A stretch of DNA of 60,358 nucleotides from CAYXFD01 sp964464175 (GTDB lineage Bacteria > Cloacimonadota > Cloacimonadia > Cloacimonadales > JAJBBL01), in NCBI GenBank assembly GCA_964464175.1, contig CAYXFD010000017.1, forward strand, positions 1 through 60,358. The letters run 5' to 3'. The notes beneath the pieces were generated by a model. That model was not told the DNA's origin, did no database searches, and saw only the letters and a program-made list of their open reading frames with translations. This document shows, piece after piece, positions 43,647-55,600 of this stretch (positions within the stretch are counted from its first letter, which is position 1; each line of letters begins with the position of its first letter). Both the position numbers and the translations under genes were made by a program.

Positions 43647-43961
43647 TTCTTTTCACCGCCGAAAAGAAAGAAGGTAAAAAAATATAAGCATTCATAACCT
43701 TCTCCCGCATTTCCGATATCAGGAAGCGAAAGTCTCACTTCCGCTCAGGCGGGACATGCCCCGCCTCTACAATGAAACTATCAGTTTATCTGGACTGATT
43801 CGTTTTTTTGGTAGTTAACAGGATTTTCGTATTCTGGCAAGCTGGAGCTTGCCAGCCCGTTAAAAGCATCCGTTTCAGAAGCTAAAAAAGTAGGGCAATA
43901 CACGACAACCCTCCTGCTTGCTCTGCTTCTTGCAGGCTTTTCACTTTTCTGCGAAGCTTTG

Positions 43962-44267
43962 CCATCCGCAGGCTTTCTCGTACAACAAGTTGGCAACTTG
44001 TTTCTTTTCCGCAAGTTACCAATTTGCGGTACTTTCCCTACTCTGCTTCCGCAGGTTTTCTTTTCCGGTATTAAAAGTAACGGTGATCCAAAAAACCGTA
44101 CGAAAATATGCTTCGGAGCTACTGTCTGACGAACGAAACCATTTTCGTAGAGACGGGGTACGCCCGTCTTGGTGTAGATAAAGTGAATAATTCTGATCTT
44201 CTATGCTTCATCTCACTTTGTTATCGATCTGTACTTTTGTTGCAGCCGGCAGCCTTTCTTTGTTACT
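43962..44267. repeat. 306-bp direct repeat, copy 2
   Basis: Second copy, 621 bases downstream of the first. Here the CCGCAAGTT-ACC-AATTTGCGG palindrome has one mispaired position instead of the one in copy 1. It ends about 30 bases before the terminator that serves the minus-strand secreted-protein gene. Confidence 0.92.
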
Positions 44268-44297
44268 ATCTTTGTGCTGTTACCAAGAAAGCAAGAA

Positions 44298-44326
44298 AAA
44301 AGCCCGAGCAAAACCCGGGCTTTTTC
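44298..44326. terminator. Rho-independent terminator of the 1634-aa secreted protein gene
   Basis: GCCCG (44303-44307) pairs with CGGGC (44317-44321), flanked by five A-T pairs, so either strand reads hairpin plus T-run. It is located about 30 bases after the stop codon of the minus-strand gene ending at 44357. There is no plus-strand gene before it. Confidence 0.85.
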
Positions 44327-44356
44327 CTTTTTTTGATTATTACAGCGATGACTCTC

Positions 44357-47300
44357 TTACTTCATCATCAACATCTTCTTAGTGCTGGTATATCTACCGC
44401 TCTTCATTCTATAGAAATAAATCCCGCTCGCAATCTCCCGGTCAGAATCATCACGTCCGTTCCAGAGAAGCTGATGCTCTCCTGCTTCACGATGCTCATT
44501 AACGAGGGTCTTAACTCGCTGACCGCGGGTGTTGAATATCTCGACAGTGACATGATCGGCTTCCTGTAAGGTGAAGCTTATCGTCGTCTCAGGATTGAAC
44601 GGATTCGGATAATTCCTCTGAAGTCCTGTTACATATGGTACTGAAGTTACATCATCGGTGGTTGTGATCACCACATTTACCTCATTGGAAGGTTCAGATT
44701 CACCAAAGTCATAGAGAGCCGTTACATAGTAAACATAGCTGCCGGTAGCAAGCTCTTGATCGAGGTACTCGGTCTCAGTTACCGGATCGGTGTTAAGCAT
44801 CACATCGTCGCGATAGACATTGTAACCTATCAGTTCCCGGGTGGCTGCCGGTGCCGGATATACTCCGCTTAAAGCTACTGAACTCTTTTCTGACACCTGT
44901 ATTTCAGGAGCTCTGCTTGTGCGGTAGGTTACCGGTGCTATCTCTGCTATTCTACCGTCCGGATAGAGAACTACCGCTCTGATCAGGTATGCTTCTGTCC
45001 AGCTGCCCCATGTTTGACTGGTAGCATCGAAATCCCAGGAACGACCGTTGTTAAGATCACCGTCATAACCGAGGAAAGTCGTACTGTTGATCGATCCGAA
45101 ACCGACTACAAAATCTCCGTCAACAAGGATATTCTCACCAGAGACGTCAACATCGATCCATTCTTCGTCTGCCGCTGCCGTAAGAGCTGTAAAGAGTACA
45201 TCAGTGCCCGGTTCAGTCCCTGCCCAGTTATAGACCTCAGCATTGAACTCATTATCTCCGGCTTGGATTGTAGTGAAGTAACGCAAGGTAAGGATTTGAC
45301 AAGCCTCTGAAGGCGACATCTGGGTTGCCATGGTAAATCCGTTATAACTGTAAGCTCCGGTAGTTGCTCCGTCATTGTCATAGATCAGCTCTTCAGTAGT
45401 GCCGCCGGAAGTTCCGGGTGCATCCCACATGAGATGAACATCAAGTGCTTGAATCTCGTAAGTAAGATTCTCCGGGGGATAAGCTTCGGGTTCCGCTTCG
45501 GTAGTGAATGACCAAATCGGACAATCTTCAGCATCGCCGCGTTGCAGAGAGTTTCTCTTTGAAGCTCTTGTTAAATTGTCAGCATATCTGACCGGGGCAT
45601 CGGTAGTAGGAATTACCTGCCAGTAATAGGTTATATCATAATCGAAGGCAAAAGGATGCTCTTCAAAGTAATGATCACCGGGACCACCCTCGATATATGC
45701 CTGATAAGGATCATCATTGGTATCACCTGTCCACATATTGACAATGAAACCGATGGGATCGGTAAACAGAGGATCGGAAGTATATGTCCAGCCAATCGGG
45801 GTATCAATCGCTACCTCCATTGCTTCATCTTCCGGGATCGGGGAGTGAGCAACAGTTGGATTAGGTGATATAGCGGTTTCAGGTGTTGCTTCCACGGTAT
45901 TGGAAGGATCTGATTCTCCTAAATCATAGACTGCTGTTACATAATATGAATACGTCACATCATTGACGACATCGGTGTCTTCAAACTCAGTCTCCGTGAC
46001 TAAGTCAGCATTTATCATAACATCATCCCTGTAAACATTAAAGCCCAAGAGCTCCAGGCGAAGACTGCTGTTTTGGATTGCATTTCGTTCTGCTGCTCTT
46101 CTGTTGACTGCTCTGACAACAGGCATATCCGGAACATCCCAGTCCAGATTGACGACAGCATCCCCGGCTGCGGCAGTTAGATTTTCCGGTGGATAAAGAA
46201 CCGGGGGAGGAGCATCATCTCCTATGAACAGCGTGATATTCGGAGCCTCAGTATTCGGGCCAAGCCCGTCGGTCATATCATAAGGATCGAAGGGACTGGT
46301 AACGGTGTCCGTTCTGGCGTATCTTGTTCTGTCGGGATAGGCAGGTGTATCGGTATAATAGAAATGATCGGAAGAGCTGTAGTAAACTGTATCCATCGGT
46401 CTTTCTGCCATTATGATCAGATTACCGCCTGTATATTGAAAAACGGGATCAAGGGGTATGATAATACTATTCTCACCTCCCGGAAGATCAATATTTCCGT
46501 CAAATACCATCTCTAACTGACCGGCATTGACCCAGCCATCGGTAAGATTTGCTTGAGTAGTATTTCCCATCCAGATTCTTATCGGCATATTGGTCAGATT
46601 GGAAGAGAAGCTATTATAATAGCTGATGGAAAGAATGGTCCCTTCAGCAACGTTGATCTCGTTTTCCATGTAGATAGTCTGCGTTACACTGTTACGGTAG
46701 TAGAAGTTAAACGGGATATAATTAACCGTTGTAACTCCGTCTCCAATGTTAATGATATCCATATCTTGGGGAAAGATAGTGATCATGGTTGCGTCTGTCT
46801 CATCATTATCGGGATTTTGGTCTCCTGCTAATTCAACTCTTCCGTAAAGTTCGAATGAACCTGTAACTGCCGGAGTCCATTCCAATGTGTGCAGAGCTTC
46901 ATCACCGGCAGGAAGAGGTACATCTATCTGGATAGTAGCTAATTCCATATCAGGAGCTTGCATTAATTTAACCATATAGCTCCCCTGATCAGAGATACCG
47001 GCATTCTGAACCGCAATCTGAAATTCGAGAAGTTCACCAACACTTCCCATCCCGGGACCGGAGATGCTTACTGCTGCTAAGTCTTCCGTCAACGGTACAT
47101 ACTCATCTGCTCCGATACAGGGTGTATTCGGATCCCTTGGTTCTCCGTCAATATCATCATCGATTCCCGGAATAGGAACGCCCCCCCCAAATAATTGCAT
47201 TCCCTGAGCATGTAAATCAGTCATAGAAACATACATGGGGTCTCCCTGGCGTGATTCTGTATCATTGCCGGGAGGCATATTAGTATTCTGAAGGGCAGAT

Positions 47301-49261
47301 AAATCGGCTAAAGCCAAACCGTAATAAACGAAATTATCGCCATTGCTGAAATAGTTATTGTTGTTCATCATATAGGGTGTATTGGTACTGTCGATATAGA
47401 TGGCATAACCTGTACCGCCGGCAGTATAAGCAAAGGAATTGTTACGGATATCAAGATCGGTAACGGTGCTGACTCTGATATTCAGTGCTGCTCCATTGCC
47501 AACATCAACATTTAAGCTGTTAAAGACAATGTCCAGGTTACTCACTGTTCCCAAAATTCTGATCCCGCCGCCAAAAGCTCCGGTATTTCGGAAACCGCCG
47601 CCGATCATATTATTAACGATCTGGGAACGTTGGTCTGCTAATGTTTCACCATTGGAGAAATAGATTCCGTACTGACCGGGGTGTCTTATAATATTCTTGG
47701 AGACCAGGAATGGTCCATGAACATGATTCAGCCAAATACCGGATCCGAGAGTTGTTGTCGGAGTTTCAGAACGAATATTAATTGTGTTTCCTGTCACCAT
47801 CGGTGCATGAATGTAATTGAGATAGAACCCGTGATAATAAGCATTGTTGATAACATTATCGCTGATCTCCACATCCATCAGATGATTGGCACTTTCTCCG
47901 TTCAATCTGAGGGCTGCGTATCCGTCATTAAATGTATTCCCGCTGATCAGGATATTATCTACGGTATGACCTGTTCCGGTCCATACGTTGCTGTTTGAAG
48001 ATACGATATGAACATAATTCGAGGAGGTTGTCTGGATATTGTTAAAAACATTATTCGTTATCTGAATATCTTCCGATTGATTCTGGATGTGGAAATTGAA
48101 ACCGAAACCGGCATTCTCTCCAATAGTAAATGTCATATTGTTAAATCTTAGATGCTTAGCTCCATCAAGCTTGATTAGATGACGAATATTGGTATCATCA
48201 GGTTCATAAGAGAGGACAATAGCAGCAGGATCATCACCGCTACCGGTAAATGTTATTGGATTATCACTGGATGTTCCCGGAATATTACCGATCAGCAGCT
48301 GCTCCTGATAAACACCGGGAGCTACCTGAAACACTGTCGGTCCGTCAACCCCTACAAGAGAGAGAGTACTCATGGCTGACGAGAAACTCATGAAATCACC
48401 TGTTCCGTCCGGATTGATCTCATACGTACCGGATAGGGAATCACCAACATAGACATTAAGGAATGGAGTTGTATTGTTATCGGGAACTTCATCTCCCGCC
48501 AAAACTACTTCTCCATAAAGTATCGCTGCCCCTTCTTCTCCCGGGGTCCAGGTGAGCACGAATTCTTCCGTCTCTCCCTGTTCTATAGGTGTCCCGGCAG
48601 CCGTATCAAGCTCTATATTATCATGTTTCATCAGTTTTACCGTATAATTTGATTGCGTATTCATTCCGTAATTAGCAATCGTAATCGTATACTCTGCCGG
48701 TTCTCCCACGCTTGGACTGACAGGTCCGTCAATACTCAAAGCTGCCAGATCATCATTGTAAGAACCCTCGATTCCGAGATGATAGATACGCCAGTGATTG
48801 ATATTCCAGGTACTTGTTCCCCAGCTTCGAAACCTTAACTGAATGATTTGATTCTGAAAAGGGATCAGTGATAATGTTAACAATTCACCACCGTCAGATC
48901 CCCAATCTATTCCGTTATCATGAGTCCATAAAACGTGAGCAGTTCCATCTACCAGAACGGCTATCTCAAATGCTTCATCTACATAACTTGTGTAGTAATT
49001 TGCAAACTGGGTTACGTGTAAATCTCCGGCATTACCTGGCAGCGTTATCGGTGGTGAAGTAGCAGACATATTATAATCTGTCTGGGTTGGACTCCAGTAG
49101 AATTGCAGATAACCGGATGTAATTGACCAGTGTGAATCCAGAGTCCAGTTACCCGGATCCGGATCAAAATCCTCTTCCCAAAGATAGACTTGACCACTTA
49201 AAAGCGAAATCATACCTATCATTAGCAAAGTTAATAGTAATGTAAAATGCTTTACTCTCAT
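44357..49261 (-). CDS. secreted parallel beta-helix protein with T9SS sorting domain (1634 aa)
   Basis: The start is the ATG at 49261 (MRVKHFTLLL), seven bases after AAGGAG. A longer frame from 49330 would add 23 residues that are not a signal peptide. The signal peptide ends in LLSGQ. Residues 20-275 (anchor-J-like plus CARDB-like) are very similar to the N-terminus of the 2053-aa protein at 330-6491. Residues about 277-710 form a right-handed parallel beta-helix (INPDGTGDFMSFSSA, many N-rich turns such as ITNNVFNNI), the fold of pectate lyases and glycan-binding proteins. The SQTIYMA-type module follows at about 835-1015, then fibronectin III-like domains, one WQVIP-type domain as in the neighbouring giant, and the NYPNPFNP sorting domain ending KKMLMMK. 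Polysaccharide binding or cleavage is possible but not shown. Confidence 0.87.
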   Translation of the reverse strand: MRVKHFTLLLTLLMIGMISLLSGQVYLWEEDFDPDPGNWTLDSHWSITSGYLQFYWSPTQTDYNMSATSPPITLPGNAGDLHVTQFANYYTSYVDEAFEIAVLVDGTAHVLWTHDNGIDWGSDGGELLTLSLIPFQNQIIQLRFRSWGTSTWNINHWRIYHLGIEGSYNDDLAALSIDGPVSPSVGEPAEYTITIANYGMNTQSNYTVKLMKHDNIELDTAAGTPIEQGETEEFVLTWTPGEEGAAILYGEVVLAGDEVPDNNTTPFLNVYVGDSLSGTYEINPDGTGDFMSFSSAMSTLSLVGVDGPTVFQVAPGVYQEQLLIGNIPGTSSDNPITFTGSGDDPAAIVLSYEPDDTNIRHLIKLDGAKHLRFNNMTFTIGENAGFGFNFHIQNQSEDIQITNNVFNNIQTTSSNYVHIVSSNSNVWTGTGHTVDNILISGNTFNDGYAALRLNGESANHLMDVEISDNVINNAYYHGFYLNYIHAPMVTGNTINIRSETPTTTLGSGIWLNHVHGPFLVSKNIIRHPGQYGIYFSNGETLADQRSQIVNNMIGGGFRNTGAFGGGIRILGTVSNLDIVFNSLNVDVGNGAALNIRVSTVTDLDIRNNSFAYTAGGTGYAIYIDSTNTPYMMNNNNYFSNGDNFVYYGLALADLSALQNTNMPPGNDTESRQGDPMYVSMTDLHAQGMQLFGGGVPIPGIDDDIDGEPRDPNTPCIGADEYVPLTEDLAAVSISGPGMGSVGELLEFQIAVQNAGISDQGSYMVKLMQAPDMELATIQIDVPLPAGDEALHTLEWTPAVTGSFELYGRVELAGDQNPDNDETDATMITIFPQDMDIINIGDGVTTVNYIPFNFYYRNSVTQTIYMENEINVAEGTILSISYYNSFSSNLTNMPIRIWMGNTTQANLTDGWVNAGQLEMVFDGNIDLPGGENSIIIPLDPVFQYTGGNLIIMAERPMDTVYYSSSDHFYYTDTPAYPDRTRYARTDTVTSPFDPYDMTDGLGPNTEAPNITLFIGDDAPPPVLYPPENLTAAAGDAVVNLDWDVPDMPVVRAVNRRAAERNAIQNSSLRLELLGFNVYRDDVMINADLVTETEFEDTDVVNDVTYSYYVTAVYDLGESDPSNTVEATPETAISPNPTVAHSPIPEDEAMEVAIDTPIGWTYTSDPLFTDPIGFIVNMWTGDTNDDPYQAYIEGGPGDHYFEEHPFAFDYDITYYWQVIPTTDAPVRYADNLTRASKRNSLQRGDAEDCPIWSFTTEAEPEAYPPENLTYEIQALDVHLMWDAPGTSGGTTEELIYDNDGATTGAYSYNGFTMATQMSPSEACQILTLRYFTTIQAGDNEFNAEVYNWAGTEPGTDVLFTALTAAADEEWIDVDVSGENILVDGDFVVGFGSINSTTFLGYDGDLNNGRSWDFDATSQTWGSWTEAYLIRAVVLYPDGRIAEIAPVTYRTSRAPEIQVSEKSSVALSGVYPAPAATRELIGYNVYRDDVMLNTDPVTETEYLDQELATGSYVYYVTALYDFGESEPSNEVNVVITTTDDVTSVPYVTGLQRNYPNPFNPETTISFTLQEADHVTVEIFNTRGQRVKTLVNEHREAGEHQLLWNGRDDSDREIASGIYFYRMKSGRYTSTKKMLMMK

Positions 49262-49430
49262 AAATCTACTCCTTGTAGTTTTGTCTGGTAAATATTCATT
49301 TTTAAGCCCTCTTGAGGACTTCTCATACATATACCTGTCTTAAGAACTATAAAGGCTTTTTTGCGTTCAACTTGTGTTATCTAACCTCTAATTAATTAAG
49401 GGTAACAGATAACCTGCCACTTAAATAGGA

Positions 49431-49458
49431 CTTATATGTCAGTAAGTATATGTGTCAA
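49431..49458 (-). promoter_or_regulatory. promoter of the 1634-aa secreted protein gene
   Basis: On the minus strand TTGACA (49453-49458), a 16-base spacer and TATAAG (49431-49436) give the best sigma-70-type promoter in the window. The transcript would start near 49424, about 163 bases before the ATG at 49261. Confidence 0.65.
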
Positions 49459-49575
49459 GCTTTTTCCCGGACAAAAACTCTACAAATCTAATCAGAATGA
49501 CATATATGAACTTATTAATCCTCAAACCTGAGCTATACCGGAGAATGATAAGCTGCCTGCTTATCTCTACATATT

Positions 49576-49613
49576 AAAAGAGCCCGAAGAATTATTACAG
49601 TCTCCGGGCTCTT
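49576..49613 (-). terminator. Rho-independent terminator of the 3402-aa gene
   Basis: AAGAGCCCG (49578-49586) and CGGGCTCTT (49605-49613) form a 9-bp stem with an 18-base loop. On the minus strand two more T follow the stem, making TTTT with the arm. It lies 24 bases after the stop codon of the gene ending at 49637. Confidence 0.75.
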
Positions 49614-49636
49614 AAGAATTGTATATCGTATGATTA

Positions 49637-52600
49637 TTATTTCATCATCAGCATTTTCTTCGTGCTTGTATATCTGCCGCTTTTCATACGATAGAAGTAA
49701 ACACCACTGGCAACATTGCGGTTTTGTTCATCACGTCCGTTCCAGAATACCTGGTGTTCACCTGCCTGCTTGAATTCGTTGACCAGGGATCTGATCATCT
49801 GACCCCGGCTGTTGTATATTTCGAGGATAACAAACTCATCACTCTCTAAAGTGAACTTGATCGTAGTATCAGGGTTGAACGGATTCGGATAATTACCGCG
49901 CAGCTCTGTTACTAACGGCGTAATTGTTACATCATCGGCATCTACGGTAGTTATGTTTACCATATTGGAAGGACTTGATTCTCCCTGCTCATATACAGCA
50001 GTGACATAATAGGTATAGGTCTCTCCGGCAACTACATCACTGTCTTCATATTCGGTCTCAGTCACCGGATCAGCAGAGATCATAATCTCATTACGATAGA
50101 CGTTGTAACCGATAAGATCCGCACCATGCGGCATTGGTTCTTCCCAGGAAAGGATATTCATCATCTCGCCGGCAGATCCGGAGAGATTTTGCGGTGGATA
50201 TAGGGCATAAGGAGTAGCTTCAACAACATTCGAGGGTGCAGAGGTACCGGCAGCATAAACAGCTCTTACGAAATACTCATAAGTCACTCCGCCTGTTACT
50301 CCGCTGTCCTCGTATTCTGTTTCAGTGACAAGCAGCGGATGGATTAGCTGTCCGTTCCGATAGACTTTGTAACCGGAAACGGTCAAGCCGTGTCCTGTCG
50401 GTTCTTCCCAGGCAAGAGCAACCAGATTTTCCCCACCTGCTGCACTAAGGTTATGCGGTGGAATGAAAGCAAAAGGTGTAGCTTCTACCTGATTGGAAGC
50501 GTTGGATTCACCAACGTTATACACTGCAGTTACGTAATATTGATATGTTACTCCGCTCTCGACGCCAAGATCAACATATTGGGCATTAGTTACTATTGTT
50601 GGATTAATAAGGGTTCCGTTGCGATAGATATTATAACCTTGTAGTGCAACTCTTTGCGGCAGAGGAGCTCTCCAGTTAAGAGAAACTCTGTTCTCTCCGG
50701 CAACTGCAGCGAGGTTTCTCGGTGGATGCAGCGTATAGGGAGTTACCTGAACCGTGTTGGAAGCTTGAGATTCACCATGGTTATAGACAGCAGTAACATA
50801 ATACTGATAAGTTGTTCCACCTTGAACGTTGCTATCGGTATATGTAGTATTCGCAGAAGTCTGGGTGAAGATTACCGACCCGTTTCGATAGATATTGTAT
50901 CCGGTCAGGGTAATCTGTCTCAGCTCTCTCTCATTTCCTGCTCTTGTTTGGGAAAGCGTTCCTCTTACAGGAGGTGAAAGATCGGGAGCCTGCCAACTGA
51001 GGAATACTTCATTCTCGCCTGCCGCAGCAGACAGTCCGTGCGGTGGTACAAGAGTATATGGTGAAGCCTGAACAGTATTGGAGGGATTCGATTCCCCGTA
51101 GATACCGTAATGGGTTATCGTTGTGACATAATAAGTGTAGTTAACGAAGTTAACGACATCAGTGTCTTCATAAGAAGTTTCGGTCAACGGTTGAGGATTG
51201 ATTAAGACACCATTGCGATATACGTTATAACCCATCGTATTTCTTAAGTCATGGCGATTTGTTCCGGCAGGCGGTGACCATTCCAGAGTAATTGTTTCTA
51301 TCCCGGCTTGAGCAGATAAATTCTGAGGCGGGTTCGGTACAACCGGTGCAGCCTGCCATTCAACATCATCGAGGATCAGCACAGAATAGTTTTGATCTGC
51401 CTGGAGTTTGAAGGCAATATGCTGGGCTTCTGTTGCTGAGGGGAATTCAACGCCATACTGCCTGTAAACAGAGTTCTGTTCGATGTAGATGGTCTCGACA
51501 GCCTGGAAGGTAGCTGCATCGTGTGGGTTAGACATTACCCCAACAACGACGTTACCTGAACGTCCCGGTAGTGAGAATTTCGCCCAGAATCTGAGATAAT
51601 TATCAGCGAAATTATCAACCGGCGGAGTGATTAACATCAGATCCATCAAATGATTCGGACCGGTTGACATCTGTACCTGATTCGGCGGAGTGACAGGACT
51701 ATTCGCCCCGGTTCCACCCGCCCAGGTTTTAACAAAGGCATTGACTGATGTTGATTGAACAATCGAAGTCCAGCCTGCGGGCAGTAGTGGTGTTGTCACT
51801 GCATCAAATGGTTCATAGAAGTCAGGCAGCGGTACAACTGTCTCAAATGACCATACCGGACAATCTTCGGCAAAGATGTAATCATCTTCTCTCACCGTTC
51901 TGCTCAGAGCGGTAAGCAGAATTCTTTCCCCGGTTAGAGAAACAACATAGGGAATAACCTGCCAGAAGTATTCGGTATCATAATCCAAAGGTTCAGTTAT
52001 CTGATATGAGGTCACATTACCGATATCCAGCATTTCTTCATCATCTGCCCAATAACCGAACATATAGCCGTCAGGAGTTGGTCCTTCAGTGCTTGCTGTC
52101 CATTGGAAGTTAATATTATGAATAGGAAGATTCTCAGCTCCGTCAGCAGGATAAACAACTGTTGCCGGTAATGGCGGTAACTGGTAGAAATAAGCGGTCA
52201 CCGTTACCTCTTCTATCATGAGTACTTCAATAGCCTGATCAAAGACCTCTACCCCGTTAACAATCCATTTCTCGAATTCCCAATGGGTATCGGGAACAGC
52301 ATTGAACTCAACAGTTGTGGCATCGGCAATCTCAAATTCCTGATATGCGCTAACTTCTACCCCATCAACAATAACACTCCCGTAACCGACGATATCTACG
52401 GTAAGAGGATGATATAATTCCTGAGAATCGAAAGTCCAGACAGGTGAGTTTTCAGCCAATATCAGACTGTTATCATCCCATTTGTAAATATAGGGAACTA
52501 CCTGCCAATGATAGGTTGAATTGTACAGCAAGAGATCTTCCGGAGTATAAGCGGTTAACTCACCCAAATCAATCATTTCGGGAACATCTTCCTCCGATGA

Positions 52601-55600
52601 CCAGTAGGCAAACAGGAAACCGTCTGCCGGAGGACCTTGATCAGAGGCATTCCAATCAAAGCTCATATCGACCGGTATCTCTATTGCTCCGTCTTCCGGA
52701 TATACCGCTACAGCCGGATAAGGTGGTAATTGATAGAAGTATGCCGTTGCTGTCAGGTCAGCGGTGATTTGCAGTTCTGCCTCCGGGGCAAATATCTCTT
52801 CATCTCCGATAACCCATTTCTCAAATCCCCAATGTTCTGCCGGGTCAGCAAACAACTCGACCAGGTCTCCATCCAGATAGAGGTTTTCTCCAGCTTCCGG
52901 GACTGTAGTTCCTTCTCCGACAATCACAATGTTAAGGGCATATTGAGCGATGGTTGTGAATTCCCATACCGGGATATCAGCAGCTTGTATTTGTTCATCA
53001 TTGATCGTTATGTAGGGAACTACCTGCCAGTTATAGAGGGTTGCATATTCCAAGCCTTCAACTTCATAAGTAGTATTCGCTCCTACGTCGATCATTTCTC
53101 TTGATTCATCTCCGGTTATCCAATAATTGAACAGGTAACCTTCCGGTTCCGCTCCGCTGAGATCTGCTTCCCACTCAAAGGTCAGATCGATCATCAGATC
53201 AGTTTCACCATCCTGAGGATTTACGGCAAAAGCCGGAAGCGGTAACAGATAGAAATGAGCAGTGGCTGTCACATTGGAAGTCATAACAACTTCTGTTGCT
53301 ACTTCCAGGATATCAACGCCGTCGATAACCCATTTCTTGAATCCCCAGTTCTCTGCGGGAACTGCAGCTAAATCTACTACTGTTCCATCTTCATATATAT
53401 GGATTCCGGGTTCCGGAACTGTGACACCTTCCCCTTCGACAACAATCTCCAGAGCGAAGGTCTCGATTGTCGTAAATGACCAGACAGGACAATCTTCGGC
53501 TTCGACATAAGCTTCTCCTACAATAACATAGGGTATGACCTGCCAGTTATAAAGTGTGAAGTACTCCAGACCTGCTGCCTGGTATGTTGTCTCGTCACTG
53601 AGATCCATCATTACCGGCTCTTCTTCTCCCTCAATCCAGTAATTGAAGAGGTAACCGTCCGGAACTGCACCTTCTCCGCTATAAGCCCATTCGAAGGTCA
53701 GTTCGGTCAGAACTCCCATCTCATCTTCTTCCGGGTATATAACGGCTGCGGGAAGCGGTAACAGATAGAAATGAGCGGTAGCCGTCAAATCAGCATCTAC
53801 CATGATCTCTGTTGCTGCTTCATAATCTTCTGTTCCGTTGATTACCCATTTCTCGAAAGCCCAGCCTTCAGCCGGGAATGCTTCGATATTGACGATACTT
53901 CCATTGAGATAGAGATGTTCTCCGGCTTCCGGTTCGGTAGTACCTTCACCGGCTACAGCTATCGTCAGGGTGTACTGAGCGATAGTAGTAAATGCCCAAA
54001 CCGGAGTATCGACAGCTTCAACTCTCTCCTCATTTATGGTTATATAGGGAATAACCTCCCAGTTATAAAGGGTATCATATTCCAGACCTTCTGCTTCATA
54101 AGTAGTAGCCTCACCGACATCAATCATTTCCCGCAGATCATTGCCTGCAACCCAGTAGGCAAAGAGATACCCTTCCGGTTCTGCACCTTCGACGTTGGCT
54201 TCCCATTCAAAGGTCAGATCTATCATTACGTCAGTTTCATCTTCCGGCGGGTAGATCGCTGTTGCTGCAAGCGGCATCTCGTAGAAATGAGCAGTTGCGG
54301 TTGCATCAGCAGTAATGACTATTTCAGTTTCAGCAGCAAATTCCTCGACTCCGTCAATGACCCATTTTTCAAAACCCCAATCTGCGTTGGGTATAGCCAG
54401 CAGTTCAACTGTTGAATCAACCAGCCGGATAAATTCAGCCGGAAATTCGGTTACCAATACTTCATCAACTTCGACTGCTCCCTCTCCCTCGATAAGAACA
54501 GTTAAGGTATAAAGCTCTTCTTCTGTTGTAAACGACCAGACAGGGCAGTTTTCAATTTCAACAACCTCTTCATCTATTATAACGTAGGGTATTACCTGCC
54601 ATTCATACTCCGTGTCGAATTCCAGCGGTTCAGGAACCTGATATGTTGTTTCTGTTCCGACATCAATCATCACCGGTTCTGTATCCGAAGCGAGCCAATA
54701 ATTAAAGAAATAACCATGAGGAGGTGATCCTGCCGGGTCATGTTCCCATTGGAAAGTTAAATCCACCGGAACATCTGTATCTCCGTCACCGGGGAATATT
54801 GCCAACGCGGGAAGTGGTGGAACTTGCTCGAAATGGGCAATGGCTACAGTGTTAGCAGTAATTGTTAATAATACTTCTTCATCAAAATCATCTACTCCGT
54901 CCACAACCCACTTATCAAATGCCCAAAACTCTGCTGCTTCGGCAATGAGAGTGACCTGAGTATTGTCGGTAAAATTAGCCTGATAGGGGAATGAAGTTAT
55001 TACTGTACCGTTTACCTCAACCGACCCTTCTCCGTCAATATCTACGGTTAGAGAATATACCCCTGCCGGAGCATCTTCGGTTGTGAATGACCAGACCGGA
55101 CAATCGACTGCCTCAATCCTATCTTCATCTATCTCAATATAGGGGATAACCTGCCAGTTATAAACAGCTTCATAAACCAAGCCTGTCACTCCGTAACTGG
55201 TGTCTGCACCGACATCTATCATTACAGGCTGCGGTGCCGAAGCTAACCAGTAATTGAAATAATATCCGTCCGGAACCGGGGCTGTTCCATTATTAGGTGT
55301 CCATTCGAAAGTAAGATCAATAAGCTGATCGACAGCTCCGTCTGCCGGAGCAACAGCTGTAGCTGCCAGAGGAGGCATTGGAACAAAGTGAGCAACTGCT
55401 TGTTTATCTTCATCCATCGTAATAATGGTTTCTTCGCTTAGAATCTCAAGATCAGCTATACCTTCCTGACTTACGATCCATTTCTCAAAGAGCCATAATG
55501 CTGACGGTTCAGCCGTCAGAGTTACCTCTGCCCCATCCTGGAAAGTATATTCAGCAGGATAATCAGCTATCTCATCTCCGTCGATTAATACGCTTCCTTC

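Larger units (their letters stand above)
43139..44356. other. 1.2-kb non-coding repeat cluster
   Basis: No gene is supported here. The region is filled by a 306-bp direct repeat pair, short palindromes with different arms (43747-43766 GGCGGG/CCCGCC; 43834-43855 CTGGCAAGCT-GG-AGCTTGCCAG) and copies of a unit shared with the right edge of the window. Small reading frames in it (for example 43321-43560, 43918-44181) are nearly the same because they lie in the repeat, and they lack ribosome-binding sites. Confidence 0.75.
49262..49636. other. intergenic region between the two giant genes
   Basis: It contains the promoter of the 1634-aa gene with a leader of about 160 bases, and the terminator of the 3402-aa gene. 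Nothing else was recognised. Confidence 0.6.

Noticed and set aside
43741..43770. GGCGGGACATGCCCCGCCTCTAC as a Rho-independent terminator
   Set aside because: There is no T-run on either side and no gene ends near it; it fits better as one of the dispersed palindromes.
43321..44181. two near-identical small reading frames (79 and 87 codons) in the repeat cluster, and a longer one of 153 codons
   Set aside because: They lie inside the 306-bp repeats, have no ribosome-binding site, contain palindromes, and similar frames appear in the repeat at the right edge. The 153-codon frame also runs into the antisense of a real gene.
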